From NCBI GenBank assembly GCA_023376005.1, contig CM042157.1, positions 71,203,559 to 71,267,558 of the forward strand: 64,000 nt of DNA, in the 5' to 3' direction. A model generated the notes under the pieces. It worked only from the letters and a program-made list of their open reading frames with translations, did not search any database and was not told the origin of the DNA. A program made the translations under genes and the position numbers. Source of the stretch: Doryteuthis pealeii (Eukaryota > Mollusca > Cephalopoda > Myopsida > Loliginidae). How positions within the stretch are numbered: the first letter of the stretch is position 1; each line of letters starts with the position of its first letter. Shown here one piece after another: positions 1-11,206 of the stretch.

Positions 1-75
1 AATACGTTGGAGAATAAGATAATAATATCAGAGATCATTAACACCAAGTAATTATTTATTTAAACTGGTTTTGTT

Positions 76-262
76 CATTGTTATTTGTACAACGTTTCGC
101 TGAAAGGCCCTCCGACCTTCTTCAGGTATTTCTTGTTGGACTCGGGAACCTTCTCGAACTCGGGAACCTTCTTTTCGAACTCGGGAACTTTCTTATCGTA
201 ATCGGGAGCCATCACGGAACTTTGAACCTAACCCTTTATTTATTCCACGGGGGTATCCTAGT
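76..262 (-). repeat. Dispersed repeat with 21-bp minisatellite, copy A
   Basis: On the minus strand the element carries about three units of a 21-bp repeat that reads KVPEFEK in one frame. It then has CTGAAGA (complement of 119-125), a hairpin-capable stretch and GAAACG (GAAA is the complement of 95-98). Copies B (713-1075), C (11870-12060) and D (17010-17240) share this layout with different repeat numbers, so it is a mobile repeat and not a protein gene. Confidence 0.75.
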
Positions 263-263
263 A

Positions 264-572
264 AGACAAGAAGAACATCGTAAAGCAGTGGTCCGAGGAG
301 AAATAGTAAAGTCGGGTATGGCTGACCATATATGGAATGAAAAGGGAAACCATCTGCCCTTATGGGATGAAGTTAGATTAATAGATAGAGAAGAACATTG
401 GAAGAGAAGACGCCTCAAAGAATCAGCACATATGATAGGCTGTATTGGGCTGTTAAGTAGACCTAGCATAGAAATGAATACAATATGGGAACCCATAATT
501 AAGAAGGCTAGATCGGATTGGAAAAAAAAACACAATATGAGTCTAGGTAAAAAATTATACATAAGTAAATAG
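264..572 (+). mobile_element. Penelope-like element, C-terminal endonuclease fragment
   Basis: The frame reads EEHRKAVVRGEIVKSG, then MADHIWNEKGNHLPLWDE, LIDREEHWKRRRLKESAHM and SRPSIEMNTIWEPI, ending at the stop near 572. This order (basic helix, A-x-H, W-x-E, R/K-rich helix, E-S/A) matches the C-terminal half of the GIY-YIG endonuclease domain of Penelope-like retroelements. The reverse transcriptase and the GIY-YIG start are missing. The minisatellite-bearing repeat abuts it on the opposite strand, as inverted terminal repeats of such elements often do. Identification is from residue patterns only. Confidence 0.6.
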
Positions 573-611
573 GTAGATATTCTAGCCAAATCAAAACATT
601 AGGTTTATGAG

Positions 612-712
612 TTCCCAAAATTGGACACATGGCCTAGTGGATAAGGTAGTTAGGTTAAGACAGTTCTAAGTGACAGTTATCTCTGGATCCCGAGTTCAAT
701 CCTGAGTAGAGG
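612..712 (+). repeat. tRNA-like SINE head
   Basis: An A-box-like block (tggcctagtggataagg) and a B-box-like block (gagttcaatcc) are spaced as in a tRNA-derived SINE. A similar pair precedes the hammerhead-like motif at 3957-4009. There is no intact cloverleaf, so this is not a tRNA gene. Confidence 0.5.
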
Positions 713-1075
713 CAGTTAGAAAAATAATTAACACAACTCCTACCCCAGCTATGGTTAGCGAAATGAGAACAGGATACCCTCGTGGACTAAATAAAGGGTT
801 AGGTTCAAAGTTCCGTGATGGCTCCCGATTACGACAAGAAAGTTCCCGAGTTCGAAAAGAAGGTTCCCGAGTTCGAAAAGAAGGTTCCCGAGTTCGAAAA
901 GAAGGTTCCCAAGTCCGAGAAGGTTCCTGAGTCCGACAAGAAATACTTGAAGAAGACCGGAGGGTATATCGGCCGAAACGTTGCACAAATAACAATGAAG
1001 ATGGGGACAATAGTCCGAATAACGCAGATAATACTAATCTTCAAGCCTCATCTCAAACATTCAGAGAAATAAAAA
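713..1075 (+). repeat. Dispersed repeat with 21-bp minisatellite, copy B
   Basis: This is the longest copy, with about four tandem 21-bp units (about 838-910) followed by diverged units. The core TTGAAGA-hairpin-GAAA (GAAA at 975-978) and a GTTG/CAAT-type inverted stretch follow. The unbroken frame of 85 codons results from a repeat length divisible by three. Confidence 0.75.
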
Positions 1076-1078
1076 AAG

Positions 1079-1318
1079 TATAGTTGGCGGTGTGACCTAG
1101 TGTAGGTATCAGCCGGACAGCGAGGGTGTCTGTCCCCTTTTCGCTACCGCTAGACCAGGGTTTTTTTTAGGGGGTGAGGTTGAGTGTCCCACTACTTCAC
1201 TGATCAGATTACTCAATCTGTGCTACTCATGTGCTGAGTTGACCAGAACCGTATCGAACCAGGAACATTGTGATTCCTATGCGGGGGCCCTACCGACTGG
1301 CCTTAACCGGCCTCTAAT
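1079..1318 (-). mobile_element. tRNA-derived SINE (family 1), minus strand
   Basis: The minus strand has a degraded tRNA head ending near 1318 and the family's conserved body, including the ggtctagcg block and the gactccctcgctg block. Family 1 recurs at least 13 times left of 45 kb. Confidence 0.85.
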
Positions 1319-1828
1319 GTATTAAAGTAGGGATTGCCAATTTGTCGTCTGCTTTTCATTTTAAAAACGAATTAAAATTAATTAAATCAATTATTTAAGG
1401 TCAAATTTTTGTCTAAGTCGAAAAGTAGTAACATAATGAGTATCAGTAAAAAAGCAAAATAATACTAAACATGTAATTTATTTTTAATATATTTTAAACT
1501 ATTTTTTGGTCAATTTTGCTCAAATATAGCCGTAAACGCTGTCTAAAGATAGCATAAAATCCGTATTTTACAAAATGAATTTAACCCCCACCCCACGATT
1601 GAAAAAAATTATCAAAAATAAAATTCATTCATTGATAAATCAACAATGAAAATCTCATTAAAATCGGATCATTCCCTGATTTTTGTTAACTTTTTTCCAA
1701 GAGGGGGGGGGGTAAATTTGTTTTCCAAATACGGATTTTTCGGCAACTTTGGCAGTGCTGATATTAAAGTATTCAGTACAGTCAATATAATTGAAAAAAA
1801 TAAAATCAAACATTTACTTCGGAAACGG

Positions 1829-2079
1829 GCTGGGTTAGCTCAGTCGGTAGAGCGTTCGGCTAGAAACCACAAGGTTCCTAATTCGATACCCGCCCTCGCC
1901 AACTCAGCGTATGAGTAGCACAGGGATCTGTGCGGTAAAGTAAGGAGCTGATGGTAGATGTGGCACTCCACCCCAGACGCTAAACAATCTCCTTGGTCTA
2001 GCGCTAGTCAAAAGGGGATAGACTCCCTCGCAGCATGGCCGATACCGACATTAGGCCGCCCCGACGACTTTATTTACTT
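1829..2079 (+). mobile_element. tRNA-derived SINE (family 1), full length
   Basis: The head has a classic A box (gttagctcagtcggtagagc) and B box (aattcgatacc). A body of about 175 bases follows, with the conserved blocks ggtctagcgctag and gatagactccctcgc, and the tail ends in tttatttactta before a TA tract. It is one of the best copies. The head resembles a tRNA, but the element continues as a SINE. Confidence 0.9.
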
Positions 2080-2193
2080 ATATATATATATATATATATA
2101 TAAGTTAGTTTCCGAAGTAAATATTTGATTTAAGCTGTCCGACGGATGTTGAATTGATCGGCTTTCTATTCTGGCTGTAGGTAGCTTGCAAAT

Positions 2194-2244
2194 GTCTAGC
2201 CACACTAAAGAGATGTGATACGTCGAAACACAGTGTCTGTGGAT

Positions 2245-2247
<3 letters not shown>
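2194..2247 (+). ncRNA. Hammerhead-ribozyme-like motif, copy 1
   Basis: Stem I is CCACA (2200-2204) with TGTGG (2238-2242), extended after a small internal loop by GTC (2194-2196) with GAC (2245-2247). The core reads CTAAAGA (2205-2211) where CTGANGA is required, so G5 is changed to A. Stem II is GATG (2212-2215) with CGTC (2221-2224) over a 5-base loop. GAAA follows at 2225-2228. Stem III is short (ACA with TGT over CAG), and C2237 is at the cleavage position. The architecture is that of a type I hammerhead with a very small stem III, as reported for metazoan retroelements. The G5 change should abolish cleavage. Confidence 0.6.

Positions 2248-2248
<1 letters not shown>

Positions 2249-2326
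<78 letters not shown>
2249..2326. repeat. TA then ATT microsatellite
   Basis: The tract directly follows hammerhead-like copy 1. Copy 2 is likewise followed by a TA tract (4010-4034). Confidence 0.95.
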
Positions 2327-2328
<2 letters not shown>

Positions 2329-2786
2329 CTAAAGCTGAGTTAATCAACTTTTGCTCCCTAAAGTCTTTTTTACTGTTTAGTTTAATAACACGAAAATTAC
2401 ACTAAATTATTCCTTACTTTTAGGATTAAATTATGTTTGAAAAAAATTCTGTTTTAATTGGTTCCAATTAGACGTAATTTGAAATTAAGTCAAAAACCAA
2501 CCAATCTCTTACTTTACTCTATGTCTATATCTCTATCTCTATCTCTAGAGAGAGAGAGAGAGCCGGGAGAATTTGAAATGTATTTCTATGTTAAATTTCA
2601 CAACCAGCAACCCGTAGCTTAAATGAGGTCAAACATTTCCTTTCTTAGAAAGCTAACAGAATGATTTTAAGGTTTCGTCCAGCGATATTTTTTTTTTAAT
2701 TATTCACTTTGCTAACTCCCTTTTCACTAATCTCAATTATCTATACAGAGCTGAATGGATGACCCAATGGGTCACGTTTTGTTTAG

Positions 2787-2851
<65 letters not shown>
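2787..2851. repeat. TA/GA compound microsatellite
   Basis: A (TA)n tract is followed by about 15 GA units. A smaller GA tract lies at 2547-2562. Confidence 0.95.
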
Positions 2852-2853
<2 letters not shown>

Positions 2854-3311
2854 TGAGGTATCCAAAACTTGGTAGTAAAGGATGATTCTATATGTGATTT
2901 CTAAGACACACCGTATCATTATTGTATGATCCAGTATGTACAATACAGCGAATCTTTAAATCACTACAGAGAGCTCAATGTATAATAAGGAAAAACTCAA
3001 TACCGTTATTCCATAATAAATTTATTTCGACCAATTTTGGTCGATATAAAGTTCCCCTAGCACAGGATTAAATCCGGTTCTGTAACCAATTGATGCCGGG
3101 ATATTTCTATTTGAAAACGTTTACATGTTTTGTAAAATCTGAAGGAAAAAAAGGAAAGAAATAAGTTTTTAGGAAAAGAAAACCTCAATTAAAATAAAAT
3201 TACTAAAATCAATTAGTAATAATAATTTAATAACATTTTCAAGACTTATTCAATAATAAAAGTATTTTAAGCGAAAATATTTTAAAGTCAGTCATCTCTC
3301 TGGTTTTTATT

Positions 3312-3316
<5 letters not shown>

Positions 3317-3370
<54 letters not shown>
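3317..3370. repeat. TA microsatellite
   Basis: About 27 AT units without interruption. Confidence 0.95.
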
Positions 3371-3377
<7 letters not shown>

Positions 3378-3448
3378 CCTTTGTTAGTATTGGAGAAATG
3401 AGAATAAAGTGCTCGATTACTTTTGTAAGAGCTGTATTTATTTATTAC

Positions 3449-3554
3449 AGTGTACAATACATTTAAGGTGCAATTGTTACCATTGGTTTCTTGGCAGTAT
3501 TCTTGATACCTAGAAACCAATGTTAGCAATTACACCTTAAATGTATTGTACACT
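3449..3554. mobile_element. Foldback hairpin element, 43-bp arms
   Basis: Bases 3449-3491 are nearly the reverse complement of 3512-3554, with a loop of about 20 bases. The element ends in AGTGTAC/GTACACT. No transposase is present; it is a small MITE-like hairpin. Confidence 0.8.
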
Positions 3555-3633
3555 ATATATATATATATATATATATATGTCTCTGTCTCTGTCTTTCTGT
3601 CTCTGTCTCTGTCTCTATCTGTCTCTCTCTCTC

Positions 3634-3691
<58 letters not shown>

Positions 3692-3710
3692 TATATATAT
3701 GTGTGTATAC
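3555..3710. repeat. Compound microsatellite (TA, TCTG, CT, TA, GA, GACA, TA)
   Basis: The tract is roughly mirror-complementary around the central TA run, so it can fold on itself. Open frames across it in every direction are repeat artefacts. Confidence 0.95.
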
Positions 3711-3869
3711 ATATAGACAGAATTTGGTATGAGCTCTTTAATTGGTAATTTAAATTAACTCTCACTACTAAGCATATAAGCAATGATCGTTTTCCCGGAA
3801 ATTTGATCTCTCTGTGACCGTAAAATACATAAACAACCCTATGTACTTAATAGTTTAAAAACACCAGTC

Positions 3870-3956
3870 CCCGCTACAGCTATCAGTGGACGAGGGGATA
3901 AGATATCATGCTGCCAAACGGTCAGTCTGAGTTCGAACCTAGCCAAAGATAGTTAT
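3870..3956 (+). repeat. tRNA-like head joined to hammerhead-like copy 2
   Basis: A-box-like (ggacgaggggataag) and B-box-like (gagttcgaacc) blocks lie directly upstream of the hammerhead-like fold. The layout of pol III promoter plus hammerhead resembles the schistosome Sm-alpha SINE. The head before copy 1 is not recognisable. Confidence 0.45.
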
Positions 3957-4009
3957 GTCTAGCCACAATGAAGAGGCGTGAAACGCCGAAATGCGTGTCT
4001 GTGGATGAC
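3957..4009 (+). ncRNA. Hammerhead-ribozyme-like motif, copy 2
   Basis: The motif aligns base by base with copy 1. Stem I is CCACA (3963-3967) with TGTGG (4000-4004), with outer GTC/GAC. The core ATGAAGA (3968-3974) has C3 changed to A. Stem II is GGCG (3975-3978) with CGCC (3984-3987) over TGAAA. GAAA is at 3988-3991, a weak stem III follows, and C3999 is at the cleavage position. Copies 1 and 2 have different core defects, and the inferred common ancestor has CTGAAGA. Stem II differs between copies but pairs in both. A tRNA-like head precedes it (about 3870-3956). Confidence 0.62.
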
Positions 4010-4127
4010 ATATATATATATATATATATATATATTATTTTTAGGTATTATTTATTACAAAACTACACACTATTGTTCTTTAACTGTTAGCAACATTATT
4101 AAAACATACACACACACACACACATTC

Positions 4128-4650
4128 TAATAACGGATAAAGAAAATCTCTGTAATAATTTCTCGAGAATTGCGTTAGTTTTTCTATGACTATTTAATTT
4201 ATGGTCAAAATCATTAATACATAGAATAAATATTATTTATTAACGAAGTCTCTATGAAAATTTGGCTTGGATTTGTCTCTAAACAGCCCATATTAGTACG
4301 TTTAAAATTTTGCAATGGGTTTTATACATCACTAAGAAATAAAGGTTTACATAATATATATGAATAATTTGTATAGTGGCTTAAAAAAACGGATTTAATA
4401 AATAATTACTTGATGTACATCAATCTCTAATATTATTGCTTTATTCTCCAACATTAAATTCAATCCTATGAATGATTGGATATAGAAACCAATTAAAATA
4501 TGACTTAATTAAGTGTAAGCTTTTTATATGCGTTCTCATTTAATTTTGCTATTCTTTCAAATTTGATATATTTTATTACGGTAAAACTTTGATACTTTCA
4601 CCCGGAGGGCGCATATTCTTGCTAGTTGAAATAGATAAAATTACACAAAA
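4128..4650 (+). repeat. AT-rich dispersed family AR1, copy 1
   Basis: Shared blocks include cactaagaaataaaggtttac, atagaaaccaattaaaatat and an end near ggagggcgcatattcttgc. Other copies are at 10,170-10,705, 26,150-28,325 (interrupted), 28,350-28,790, 30,680-31,098 (interrupted) and, reversed, 40,105-40,455. No coding capacity is visible. Confidence 0.75.
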
Positions 4651-4934
4651 TATTATTAATTTGGAACCACAACATTATTTTAATCGTATACTTTGTAAAT
4701 ATGAACAACACAGAAATATCGTTAAATCTATTAATCGTTTTCCGAATGTGATATCATGTTTCTGATACCACTACGTAGGGATGTACAAATTCGCACACCT
4801 GCCAAGAGGAGGGACCACAGGAAATTCTTCGAAAAATCTACAAAAATAAACTAATAATCCGATTTTAATCAAATTTTCGGTATCTGAAGTAATAAAAGAA
4901 GAGATTTTTATTTTAAATAAATGTTTACTCAAAA

Positions 4935-5555
4935 TTAAAAAAGCTAAGTATTTTTTCGTTAGTTTTTGTTTTGCGCATTGATCCCTCCCCATTATAGTGA
5001 ACAATAAGTTTCTTTGTAATTTTTAAGTTTGGGAAAACGGATTTTACATTTTTAGAAAGAGAATTCAACGACGGAATATATGTAAAAAAAATCAGTTGGA
5101 CGTCTTACATTTTGAAACATAAGTCTCATGAATAAGAAAACATCTTTTTTTAATCGTTAGCTTATTTCTTAGGAATGTGATATTAAAAGTTTAACTTGTC
5201 TACTGTTTTATTCTTTATTTTATTACTCTAAATTAAAAAGTTTTTATTTCGTTAGGTTTAATTTTACGCATTTGACCCCCCACCCCCAATAGTGGACTTT
5301 GACATTTTTCTTTGTAGTTTCTTCGTAATTTTTGGTTTCTGAAAATGAATTTTACATTTTTGGAAAGAGAATTCGATGATGGAACATATGTAAAAAAGAA
5401 ATCAATGTTTTGCTAAAGTCGCCAATTAGACGTCTTACAATTTGAAACTCAAGTCTCGTAAATAAGAAAAAATACTCATCCTTTCATTTTTTTTTTTAAT
5501 TGTTAGCTTATTTTGTAAGGAATGCGATATTAAAAGTTTAATTTATCTACATTTT
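4935..5555. repeat. Tandem duplication, period about 300 bp
   Basis: Units at about 4,935-5,215 and 5,228-5,555 share blocks such as gaaagagaattc, gacgtcttaca and ttgttagctta in the same order. No gene is seen in either. Confidence 0.75.
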
Positions 5556-5724
5556 AGTTTTTAGTTTTAGTTTTGTTTTTTGTTTGTTTTTGTTTTTTTG
5601 TTTTTTTTAGTTTTTTAGATATTTTAAGATTTATAAATGTAAAATAAATTCTCCCATTTCAGTAGCTGGTAAAGGAATATTTTTTAATTAAAAAAGATTG
5701 TATCAAAAATATATAGCTAAAAAT

Positions 5725-5970
5725 AATGAGATCAGTCGGTAGAGTGTTCGGCTAGGAGCCACAAGGTTCTTGGTTCGATACCGGTCCCCGCCTACTCAGC
5801 GTATGCGTAGTACAGGGATCTGTGCGGTAAAGTAGGGAGCTGATGGTAGGTGTGGCGCCACGCCTCAGATGCTAAAATAATCTCCTTGGTCTAGCGCTAG
5901 TGAAAAGGAGATAGATTCCCTCGCTATCTGGTTGATACGACATTAGGCCGTCCGATGATGATGATTTTGA
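5725..5970 (+). mobile_element. tRNA-derived SINE (family 1)
   Basis: The copy begins inside the A box (atcagtcggtagag) and keeps the B box, the ggtctagcgctag block and the tail ending in a GAT repeat. Confidence 0.88.
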
Positions 5971-6060
5971 AAAAAACGATGAAAAGATTTTTTAAGTAAA
6001 AATGGTTGTCATTTTTTACGGGAGCCGTTTACATCACAAATTGTGACAGGAAGAGTGAAG

Positions 6061-6163
6061 AAATATCATAGAAGCTTTATTAACTTTTCTAAGTTAATAA
6101 AGTTTCTATAACATCATAGAAGCTTTATTAACTTTTCTAAGTAATAAAGTTTCTATAATATCA
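6061..6163. repeat. Tandem palindromic 50-bp repeat
   Basis: Two copies of an imperfectly palindromic unit (aagctttattaacttttc then taataaagtttctata) lie side by side. A third half-copy is at about 6,379-6,402. Confidence 0.85.
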
Positions 6164-6419
6164 TAAGTATAAACTATAATGGAATGCGCCGACGGTTACT
6201 ATAAGTAACAGGGACAATTATGGTTTGAGAGGAAGCCAATGCGAGTCAGTTAGTAATTCTATTTATCGGACGCAATTCCCACTTTTCTTTACTGTAAATT
6301 GTCTACTCTTTTGTTAATACATTTCCTACATTTGTTACCGTCGTTTTGTCTTATTTTGACCCTTGAAACCCCACAACACTTTTCTAAGTTAATAAAGTTT
6401 CTATAATATTTCTAATAGA

Positions 6420-6591
6420 ATTTTAGACTCTCTTGAACTTTTTCGGTCGTTTAACTTTTGCCGTATTTCCGGTTGAGTGATGTTAAATGATATTTTCAAC
6501 AAATTCACGATTTTTTGTACCCGAAAGTTATAGCTTGCAATAATTTTTCTTCCGACTTTTATATTTCCCTGATCTTTCATACTTTTTGCAC

Positions 6592-6637
<46 letters not shown>

Positions 6638-6730
6638 GTGAATTAGTTCAAACTATCACTTAATATCGCTCAACCGGAAACACTTCAAATGTGAAACGGT
6701 CGGAAAAGTTCAAGATTGTCGAATTTTATT
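6420..6730. mobile_element. Foldback element with ATT core
   Basis: Arms of about 85 bp (ttgaactttttcggtcg on the left, cggaaaagttcaaga on the right) flank a (TTA)n microsatellite. The inner arms include the block tttccggttgag and its complement. Confidence 0.82.
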
Positions 6731-6825
6731 GTAAATGATTTAATCTTTAACATTCTAATTTAAATATTCTCTGCTTTTTTCCCAATAATATTAAGAATTT
6801 AATGCTGAGGCATTGAACGGTATTG

Positions 6826-7110
6826 GTTGGTTGGTTAGTTGGTTGGTTGGGTTTTACGGCATGTCAACTCATTTGGGTCATTTTATGTCGAAGATGGGTT
6901 TTTTTTATTCATTTTTAATGGGCACTCAATTTTTTAAACGCAATTTTTTAAACACATTTCTATTTATTATTTTTTTTTCTATTTAACCCATAGATGGAAC
7001 CCTAACAGGTACTACCACTCCAGTTCAGAGTAGACCTGACAGTAATGGTGATGCTCCATAATTGGAACTTAATCATCTGATAGAATTTAACTCAAAGCCA
7101 GGACACGTTA
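6826..7110 (-). mobile_element. LINE-tail repeat (family NLT), minus strand
   Basis: The minus strand ends in gacatgccgtaaaacccaac followed by AACC-type repeats, the same 3' tail as the LINE at 26,307-27,050. The body shares blocks such as ggtagtacctgttaggg. It is probably a non-autonomous partner of that LINE. Further copies lie at 13,043-13,180, 23,395-23,950, 34,878-35,150 and 38,696-38,880. Confidence 0.72.
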
Positions 7111-8009
7111 AGGCATTGACTAAATGCTAATGATAGTAATTCGTGTTTGCTTCAGACTGAAGAAAATATTCTTAAACTTATGACATGTCGTAGAAAATAG
7201 CGCCCCTTATATTTTTCGCGCCAAAATGATGTCAACAAAGATTTTTTAAATTATCACAAGATAATTTAAAACGTACGCTATGTGTAACAGAGATCTGGGG
7301 GGGTGGGGGGTTCTTGTTTTTTTTTTTTTTTTTTCTTGTTTTTTTTTTCTTGTTTTGTTTGGGTTTTTTTTTAACAAATAGACTTGGAATTGTTCTTATA
7401 TATCAATATATCAGACGTAAAAGAAAATAGTAAGAATATAACTTTCCATTTTTCATAAACGTTTTAAAATATCTAATATTTTATATTTAAAATATCTCTA
7501 AAAAATATCTAATATTTGATATTTAAAATATCTCTAAAAATATCTAATATTTAGATATATCTAATTTATATACTTACAATTCAAAACCTTGATTTTTAGT
7601 TACAAAACCTTGGTTATTAATGTTATTGATATATTCATTTATATACTTTATTACATATATAATTTGAATATATCTATTTAAATATCTAATACTTAATATT
7701 TAAATATCTCTAAAAATAAGTAGCGCATTTATTTGTCCACATTTTGTACATCCCTACTACTGTGATATCAAAACCTATCCTTTCAACCTCCTTCAATCTT
7801 CTATTTAATTAGATAAATCTTAAATCGTCACATTTTTTATTTCAATTAATTCTAATGTGGTTAATTATTTTATATATTATTTTCACTTTCTTTGTTTTCG
7901 ATATATTTTCCAATATGGTACTTCGCTTAGATTTCACTTTATTGACAAACCACTACATTCATTTATTTACGTTATTTTAAAATTACATTAAAATGACAAG
8001 CAAAAATAT
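7111..8009. other. No gene seen; AT-rich simple sequence
   Basis: The stretch holds poly-T runs (about 7,316-7,372) and repeated AT-rich motifs of the form aaaatatctaatattt (7,470-7,710). I see no coding or RNA feature. Confidence 0.6.
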
Positions 8010-8640
8010 ACACCCTCCGAGCGCAAGTATTTAAGTTTTAATGTAATGAAATACATTAAATTAGAAAGGCTAATGAAACTAAATAAGAATGCAGATAAAA
8101 TTATTTGAAACGGAGGGGATATAATAATTTAAAAAAAGAACAACTTTGAAACTAACTCTTCTATCATTTTCCATCACTCTCGTCTTTCATTGTTAAATTT
8201 TCTTAATTTAACTATTCAGTTAAATTAGGAAGTAAAAAATAAAATTACATTTATTTCTTCTTGTTAATGGATTTCTTTTAAAATGTATCTCTGAGATTTT
8301 TGCTCATATTTATTTCAATAAAACCAAACAATTAGAAATTAACAATACCAAGCAAATATTCATTAAAATCATTTTTTTATATATCAATATGCAAATTATC
8401 CCTTCTGTTAACACTGTAAACCGTTATTTTGTTTCATATATAAATATAATTGCTTGTTATTAGTGTGTAGATAAGGCCAACAGTATTAATAATGTAATAA
8501 TGTAAAACAATTTTATTAATAATTGAAGTTTAAATAAAAATTAAACCATGGTAAATGTGACGTAAATAACCAAGGGAATTGTGACTTGGGTACTGATATA
8601 GTTAGGGTTACAGACAGACACACACACAATCTACATAAGA
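8010..8640 (-). repeat. AT-rich dispersed family AR2, uninterrupted copy
   Basis: The minus strand aligns with 35,150-36,345 plus. This copy lacks the two insertions present there (35,341-35,644 and 35,816-36,050) and so shows their empty sites. Confidence 0.75.
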
Positions 8641-8729
8641 TTTACTTAAAAAATTAGAATGTTTTAAAAAATTCTTATAAATTATATATTTTAGGTACTA
8701 AGAAAAAGACGCACTTTATCACTTAAAAA

Positions 8730-9690
8730 CAATTTAATCTTAATTAAATCGATTATTTAACGTTAAATTTTAGCTTTAGTTGAAAGATTCTTACATAATA
8801 AACATCAGTAATTTTTAAAAATGAAAAAAAGGCAAAATGATATTACATACGTAATTAATTTTTAACACATTCTAATCATTGAATTAGCCTAAACATTTGC
8901 TAAATCTGACGTTTTAAGTGAAGTTACATACTTACAAAACACGTGATTAAAAGTTTAAAAAAGATATATAAGTTTCTTCTTAGAAATCAATAACAAAAAA
9001 CATTAAATACATTCAATTGATATCTTATTTCAATGTAATATTCTTTTTTAAAAAAGAAAACGCCCGCTCAAAATACTCTTGTTTCCTTTTAGATAAGATG
9101 CCCGCGAAATATCTTAATACTATGGTAGCTGAAGCGTGACAATTCACTAACCGTGATTGATAAATAGAAATTACTAACATTCAGGGAATTATCTGATTTT
9201 AATCAAAATTAATTTAATCGATTATCTATAAATTTTAAATTTTAATTTTAATTGAAAAATAGTTACATAATGAGCATCAATTAAAAAAGGCCAAATGATA
9301 TTACATAAGTAATTAGTTTTTAATACATTTCAAACACTAAATTAGCCTCAAAATTTATGAAATCCGAAGCTTTCAGTGAAGTTAATTACGTACTAAAAAA
9401 CACTTTATTAAAAGTTTCTTTTTAGTAATGAATAACAAAAAATACTAAATGCACTATGTACAGAAAAAATTACTCCCATGTTCATATTTTATTTCAATGT
9501 AATATCCTTCTTTTTTTTTCTTTTTTCTTTTCTCTTTTTTTCCTTTTTTTTTTTTTAAACACGCAGAAACAAAAAGTCCGTTAAAAAATTACGCTTGTTT
9601 CCTTTTAGATAAAATGACCGCGTAATATCTTAATACTATGGTAGCCGAGACGTAACAATTCACTGACCCTGATGGATAAACAAAAAATTA
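8730..9690. repeat. Tandem duplication, period about 500 bp
   Basis: Units at about 8,730-9,175 and 9,195-9,690 share ordered blocks (atgatattacat, gtttccttttagataa, atcttaatactatggtag). Pieces of the same family occur at 1,376-1,500 and 13,380-13,560. Confidence 0.75.
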
Positions 9691-10047
9691 CCAAAAATCA
9701 GAAAAATTATTTACATTTAGTTTTCGGATTTGGAATATTTATTTTCTTACAAAATCTTTCATTAAAAAAAAATCATTCTTTTTCTATTGACACCTTCGAA
9801 CTTTTGTCTTTTTATTCCTACAGAAATTATTTTCAATTATATATAACCCCACCGATATTTGGTGCCCCAAAAATAAGGAGGGGTTCATAACTGATGCATT
9901 ATAAAATTCATTCATTGATAAATCAACACTGAAAATGTCGTTAAAATCAGGGGTAGTGATTTGGTTTTGTAAAATACGTCTATGGCGTCACAATTGTTTG
10001 TACAATTATTTCTATGTTGTTTTTATAGGGCTTTCTCTTTGGAATGT

Positions 10048-10048
<1 letters not shown>

Positions 10049-10094
<46 letters not shown>
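10049..10094. repeat. TA microsatellite
   Basis: Pure AT tract. Confidence 0.95.
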
Positions 10095-10100
<6 letters not shown>

Positions 10101-10169
10101 CAAAAGGTTTTTAAAAAGTTAATGAATGATATTCTTTTCTAAAAAAAATTGAATAATCCCATGACATCA

Positions 10170-10705
10170 TCAAATCTTATTACAATGGAGATTCGGTGTA
10201 TTTCTGTCTATAACCGAAACTACGTCACTGCTTACGCCACAATACCCTCGGAAATTGCGTAAGTTTATTAATGAGTATTCAATTTGCAGTCAAATTATTA
10301 ATACATAAAATAAATCTTATTAATAAACAATGTCTCTAATGAAAATCTTATTTAGATTTACCTCAAACAGCCCATCTTATTAGTGCGTTTAAAATCCTGC
10401 AATGTGTCTTATATATAACTAAGAAATAAAGATTTACATAATATATAGTGTGGTTAATTCGCATATTGGTTTTAAAAAACCGGGTTTGATAAATAATTAC
10501 CTGGTGTTATTGATCTCTAATATTATTATTTTATTCTCCAACGTATTAAAATCAATCTTATGAATGATTTTATATAGAAACCAATCGAAATATAATTAAA
10601 ATAAGTGTAATCTTTTTATGAGCGTTCTTATTTAACGTATTTCCTTACAGTAAAACTGAAATACTTACACTCGAAGGGTGTATATTCTTGCGAGTTGATA
10701 TAATA
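10170..10705 (+). repeat. AR1 family, copy 2
   Basis: Full-length alignment to copy 1 from the gaaactacgtcactgcttac block to the ggtgtatattcttgcgag end. Confidence 0.75.
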
Positions 10706-10945
10706 GGGATAAAACGGATAAAAAAGTGCATAATTTTTAACAAATATTTTAAAACGTTGATAAAAAATGGAAAATTACCTTTTTATGTTTAAGATAAAGT
10801 ACAATTCCAAGTTTATGTATTAAATAAGAAAAAATAAATTTCTGTTTCACATAACGTACGTTTTTATTGTTTCACATAATTTTTTGATTAGATGTATATT
10901 GTTTTGTTTTTTTTTTTTTTGTTTTTTTCAAATATTTTAGTTATT

Positions 10946-11206
10946 CGGTTATTTCCTATAACTCCAACCTAAAAAAGGGGAACCCCTCTGAATAAATTTT
11001 ATCTGTTAATTAATCTACCCATTGTTTTCCCATCAAACCAACCCTAAACCCTAAATCCTAACCCTAAATCCTGACACTAACCCTAACCCTAACCCTAACC
11101 CTAACCCCGTCTTCTTTTTTCCTAGTAGATCAATAAATAAATAAATAATTTATCAGTCAATCAGAGTGGTTCCCCTTTTTTATGTTGGAGTTATAGGAGA
11201 TAACCG
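10946..11206. mobile_element. Foldback MITE with telomere-like core
   Basis: The ends CGGTTAT and ATAACCG and about 60 bp of inverted arms (block cctataactccaac) flank a core of about ten CCCTAA-like repeats (11,040-11,106). The sequence gttatt at 10,940-10,945 recurs at 11,207-11,212, a possible 6-bp target duplication. Confidence 0.78.

Noticed and set aside
815..1072. 85-codon frame with KVPEFEK repeats as a protein gene
   Set aside because: The repeat unit is a multiple of three, so frames stay open automatically. Four dispersed copies with different unit counts and both orientations indicate a mobile repeat.
1829..1905. tRNA gene
   Set aside because: A and B boxes are good, but the sequence is the head of a repeated SINE and the acceptor stem does not close.
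11041..11107. True telomere or chromosome end
   Set aside because: The repeats are degenerate, short and enclosed by inverted arms of a MITE, with ordinary sequence on both sides.
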